From positions 1-7,686 of the forward strand of contig DFGW01000219.1 in the NCBI GenBank assembly GCA_002372465.1: a stretch of 7,686 nt of DNA, written 5' to 3'. The DNA is from Butyrivibrio sp. UBA3740 (GTDB taxonomy: Bacteria > Bacillota > Clostridia > Lachnospirales > Lachnospiraceae). Below, piece after piece: positions 6,107 through 7,686 of this stretch (its first letter is position 1; every line of letters begins with the position of its first letter). The notes under the pieces were generated by a model. It saw only the letters and a program-made list of their open reading frames with translations. It made no database searches and was not told the origin of the DNA. The translations under genes were made by a program, and so were the position numbers.

Positions 6107-6135
6107 TTGAAAATTATGAAGCATCAATGTATTAT
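6107..6135 (+). promoter_or_regulatory. Sigma-A promoter of the AraC-family regulator
   Basis: TTGAAA (6107-6112) is followed after exactly 17 bases by TATTAT (6130-6135). Transcription should begin near 6142. This puts the in-frame ATG at 6127 upstream of the transcript start and leaves a leader of about 33 bases before the ATG at 6175. Confidence 0.7.
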
Positions 6136-6161
6136 GAAGTTACACTTTTAATAAGCCAAAA

Positions 6162-6167
6162 AGAGGA
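6162..6167 (+). promoter_or_regulatory. Ribosome binding site deciding the AraC regulator start
   Basis: AGAGGA lies seven bases before the ATG at 6175. No such site precedes the in-frame ATG at 6127. Confidence 0.75.
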
Positions 6168-6174
6168 TCATCAC

Positions 6175-7035
6175 ATGAAAGAACTAAACTCCTGCAAGGA
6201 AGCAATGGCAAAGAGTATTGAGAACAAGTACTTTTCCGTAGCTCATTTATATAAGGACGAAAAAGCCATGGAAATGCATATCCATGACTGCTATGAAGTA
6301 TACTTTTCAATTTCAGGGGGAAAACAGTTTCTTATAGACAATCAGGTATATGATATTGCTCCGGGAGATCTTTTCCTGATCAATCAGTATGACTCCCACT
6401 ATCTGACCCAGATAGATAAAGAACTCCACGAAAGAATTGTCATCATGATAGATCCGGAGTTCATGAAGTCAGTATCATCCAAGGAAACCGATCTTGATGC
6501 CTGCTTTAGTAAAAGAACCGAAAAGTTCTCTCACAAGGTTACTTTGACCCAGGAACAGCAGGGACGCTTTCTTTACTTTATTAATAAGATTGTCACAAGC
6601 AACAGCTTTGGCCATGACCTCTTAGAGAAAGCCACCTTCACAGAGCTATTCGTCATGATCAATCAGATAGTTACCGACCGGGAGAACAACAAGGAGACTG
6701 AAAAGCCTGCCACCTACAACGAACAGGTCGATGCAATCCTCTCCTATCTGAACAACAACATCCAGTACCCTGTCAGCATCGGAGACCTTTCAAAGCAGTT
6801 CTATATCAGCGAGTCCTACATCTGCAGAATCTTTAAGTCTGCTACCGGCACAACCATCAATAAGTACATGACAGCCCGTCGCATCTCAATTGCAAAGTCT
6901 CTTCTTGCAGAAGGAATTGGAGTCAGCGAAGTATGTGACCGTTGCGGTTTCTCAGACTACAGCAATTTCTTAAAGGCTTTTACAAAGTCCGTAGGAATCT
7001 CACCGAAGAAGTACTCCCAATATTGTAATAAATAA
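6175..7035 (+). CDS. AraC-family transcriptional regulator with cupin sensor domain
   Basis: A 286-residue cytosolic DNA-binding regulator. The N-terminal domain is a cupin-type ligand sensor: His35-x-His37-x3-Glu41-x6-Gly48 matches cupin motif 1, and APGDLFLI followed by His75 matches the second motif, so a small ligand or metal could be bound. The C-terminal ~105 residues are the AraC/XylS double helix-turn-helix: IGDLSKQFYISESYICRIFK is the first reading helix region, and VSEVCDRCGFSDYSNFLKAF followed by TKSVGISPKKY is the family signature. The start at 6175 is chosen from its ribosome binding site and promoter; an upstream in-frame ATG at 6127 falls within the promoter. The gene is divergent from the calpain-like protease across 255 bp with candidate operator repeats. 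The simplest inference is that it controls the protease unit and perhaps itself. The ligand is unknown. Confidence 0.95.
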   Translation: MKELNSCKEAMAKSIENKYFSVAHLYKDEKAMEMHIHDCYEVYFSISGGKQFLIDNQVYDIAPGDLFLINQYDSHYLTQIDKELHERIVIMIDPEFMKSVSSKETDLDACFSKRTEKFSHKVTLTQEQQGRFLYFINKIVTSNSFGHDLLEKATFTELFVMINQIVTDRENNKETEKPATYNEQVDAILSYLNNNIQYPVSIGDLSKQFYISESYICRIFKSATGTTINKYMTARRISIAKSLLAEGIGVSEVCDRCGFSDYSNFLKAFTKSVGISPKKYSQYCNK

Positions 7036-7037
7036 TT

Positions 7038-7070
7038 AAAGCGCAGGAGCTTTAAATCTCCTGCGCTTTT
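7038..7070. terminator. Bidirectional intrinsic terminator between araC-type gene and ilvE
   Basis: GCGCAGGAG (7041-7049) pairs perfectly with CTCCTGCGC (7058-7066) around an 8-base loop. Flanking A and T runs extend the stem to 12 bp and supply a U-tract for the plus strand (TTTTG) and a weaker one for the minus strand (TTTAATTATT). It sits 5 bp after the regulator stop codon and 7 bp after the aminotransferase stop codon, so it serves both convergent genes. Confidence 0.9.
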
Positions 7071-7073
7071 GTA

Positions 7074-7686
7074 TTACATGATCTGGTGAATCCATCCTTC
7101 GGGAGCTTCTACTCTTCCCATCTGGATACCTGTAAGTGTATCATAAAGCTTTTTGATTACAGGTCCCATCTCATCACATCCATTAGCAAAGACAATCTCT
7201 TTTCCGTGGTCATTGATCCTGCCAACAGGGCTGATAACAGCTGCTGTTCCACAAAGACCCATTTCAACGAATTCAGGAACCTCTGAAAGCTTAACAGGTC
7301 TTTCCTCTACATTAAGTCCAAGGACATCCTTAGCCACTGAAACAATGGATCTTCTTGTGATTGAAGGAAGGATTGAATCTGTGTGAGACTTAGGAACTAC
7401 AAGTCCGCCATCCTTGGTAACGAAGATGATGTTGGCACCACCTGTTTCCTCAATATATGTTCTTGACTCAGCATCAAGATAAACATTCTCGGCAAAGCCC
7501 TCTTCATGAGCTGTTACAATAGCGTGAAGGCTCATGGCGTAGTTAAGTCCCGCCTTGATATTACCAGTTCCGTGAGGTGCTGCTCTGTCGAAATCACTGA
7601 TCTTTACAGTAATAGGCTTTGCACCACCCTTGAAATATGGTCCAACCGGTGTAACAAAAATTCTGAACTGATACTCATCAGCAGGC
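7074..7686 (-). CDS. ilvE: Branched-chain amino acid aminotransferase, 5' end cut off by window edge
   Basis: PLP enzyme of fold type IV that interconverts leucine, isoleucine and valine with their 2-oxo acids, using glutamate/2-oxoglutarate, in the cytosol. The 203 visible residues are the C-terminal part. The reading frame stays open to the right edge, so the first ATG inside the window (7535) is internal and not the start. HGTGNIKAGLNYAMS contains the PLP-binding lysine (codon 7556-7554). YIEETGGANIIFV and CGTAAVISPVGRI are the conserved cofactor and substrate loops of the long bacterial/eukaryotic-type BCAT (about 340-360 residues), which suggests about 140-155 residues lie outside. The gene converges on the AraC-type regulator and shares a terminator with it. 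There is no sign of functional linkage to the protease unit. Confidence 0.94.
   Translation of the reverse strand, partial: PADEYQFRIFVTPVGPYFKGGAKPITVKISDFDRAAPHGTGNIKAGLNYAMSLHAIVTAHEEGFAENVYLDAESRTYIEETGGANIIFVTKDGGLVVPKSHTDSILPSITRRSIVSVAKDVLGLNVEERPVKLSEVPEFVEMGLCGTAAVISPVGRINDHGKEIVFANGCDEMGPVIKKLYDTLTGIQMGRVEAPEGWIHQIM

Noticed and set aside
6127..6174. Longer AraC regulator starting at 6127
   Set aside because: This ATG overlaps the spacer and -10 box of the TTGAAA-17-TATTAT promoter and lacks a ribosome binding site.
7074..7535. A complete 153-residue aminotransferase-like protein starting at 7535
   Set aside because: The frame stays open to the window edge, and the upstream codons encode the essential PLP-lysine segment, so 7535 is an internal methionine.

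Overview
The window looks like chromosomal DNA of a low-to-moderate GC Gram-positive anaerobe of class Clostridia, most likely a Lachnospiraceae member of the Butyrivibrio/Pseudobutyrivibrio kind. This rests on the gene order rpmF-plsX-acpP-rnc, the AGGAGG-type ribosome binding sites, an L32 beginning MSICPKNKSSK, and the family character of the proteins. No database search was possible, so the genus is an inference.

Layout. Positions 1-2345, all on the minus strand, hold a housekeeping lipid/translation cluster read from right to left. It comprises a consensus sigma-A promoter, rpmF (ribosomal protein L32), a strong intrinsic terminator or attenuator, plsX (phosphate acyltransferase), acpP (acyl carrier protein), a short perfect hairpin, and rnc (RNase III, which runs off the left edge). 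Positions 2360-5919, also minus strand, hold a two-gene accessory unit. The first gene is a 900-residue cytosolic calpain-like (C2 family) cysteine protease with the full Gln/Cys/His/Asn active-site set and a large unrecognised helical N-terminal region. It is followed 20 nt later by a 278-residue protein that looks like two degenerate GNAT acetyltransferase folds. Positions 6107-7035, plus strand, hold a divergently transcribed AraC-family regulator with its own good promoter. The 255-bp divergent region between it and the protease carries palindromes and repeats that could be its operator. At 7074-7686 (minus strand, running off the right edge) is the C-terminal part of a branched-chain amino acid aminotransferase, converging on the regulator across a shared bidirectional terminator.

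How the genes fit together. The left block couples ribosome assembly, phospholipid precursor synthesis and RNA processing, as in many Firmicutes. The middle block (AraC regulator, calpain-like protease, GNAT-like protein) has the shape of a self-contained regulated module set between two conserved metabolic neighbourhoods. It is the part most likely to be new biology. Its substrate, trigger and the role of the GNAT-like partner cannot be read from the sequence.

There is no tRNA, rRNA, CRISPR array, insertion sequence or phage gene in the window, and no stretch over 300 bases without a gene.
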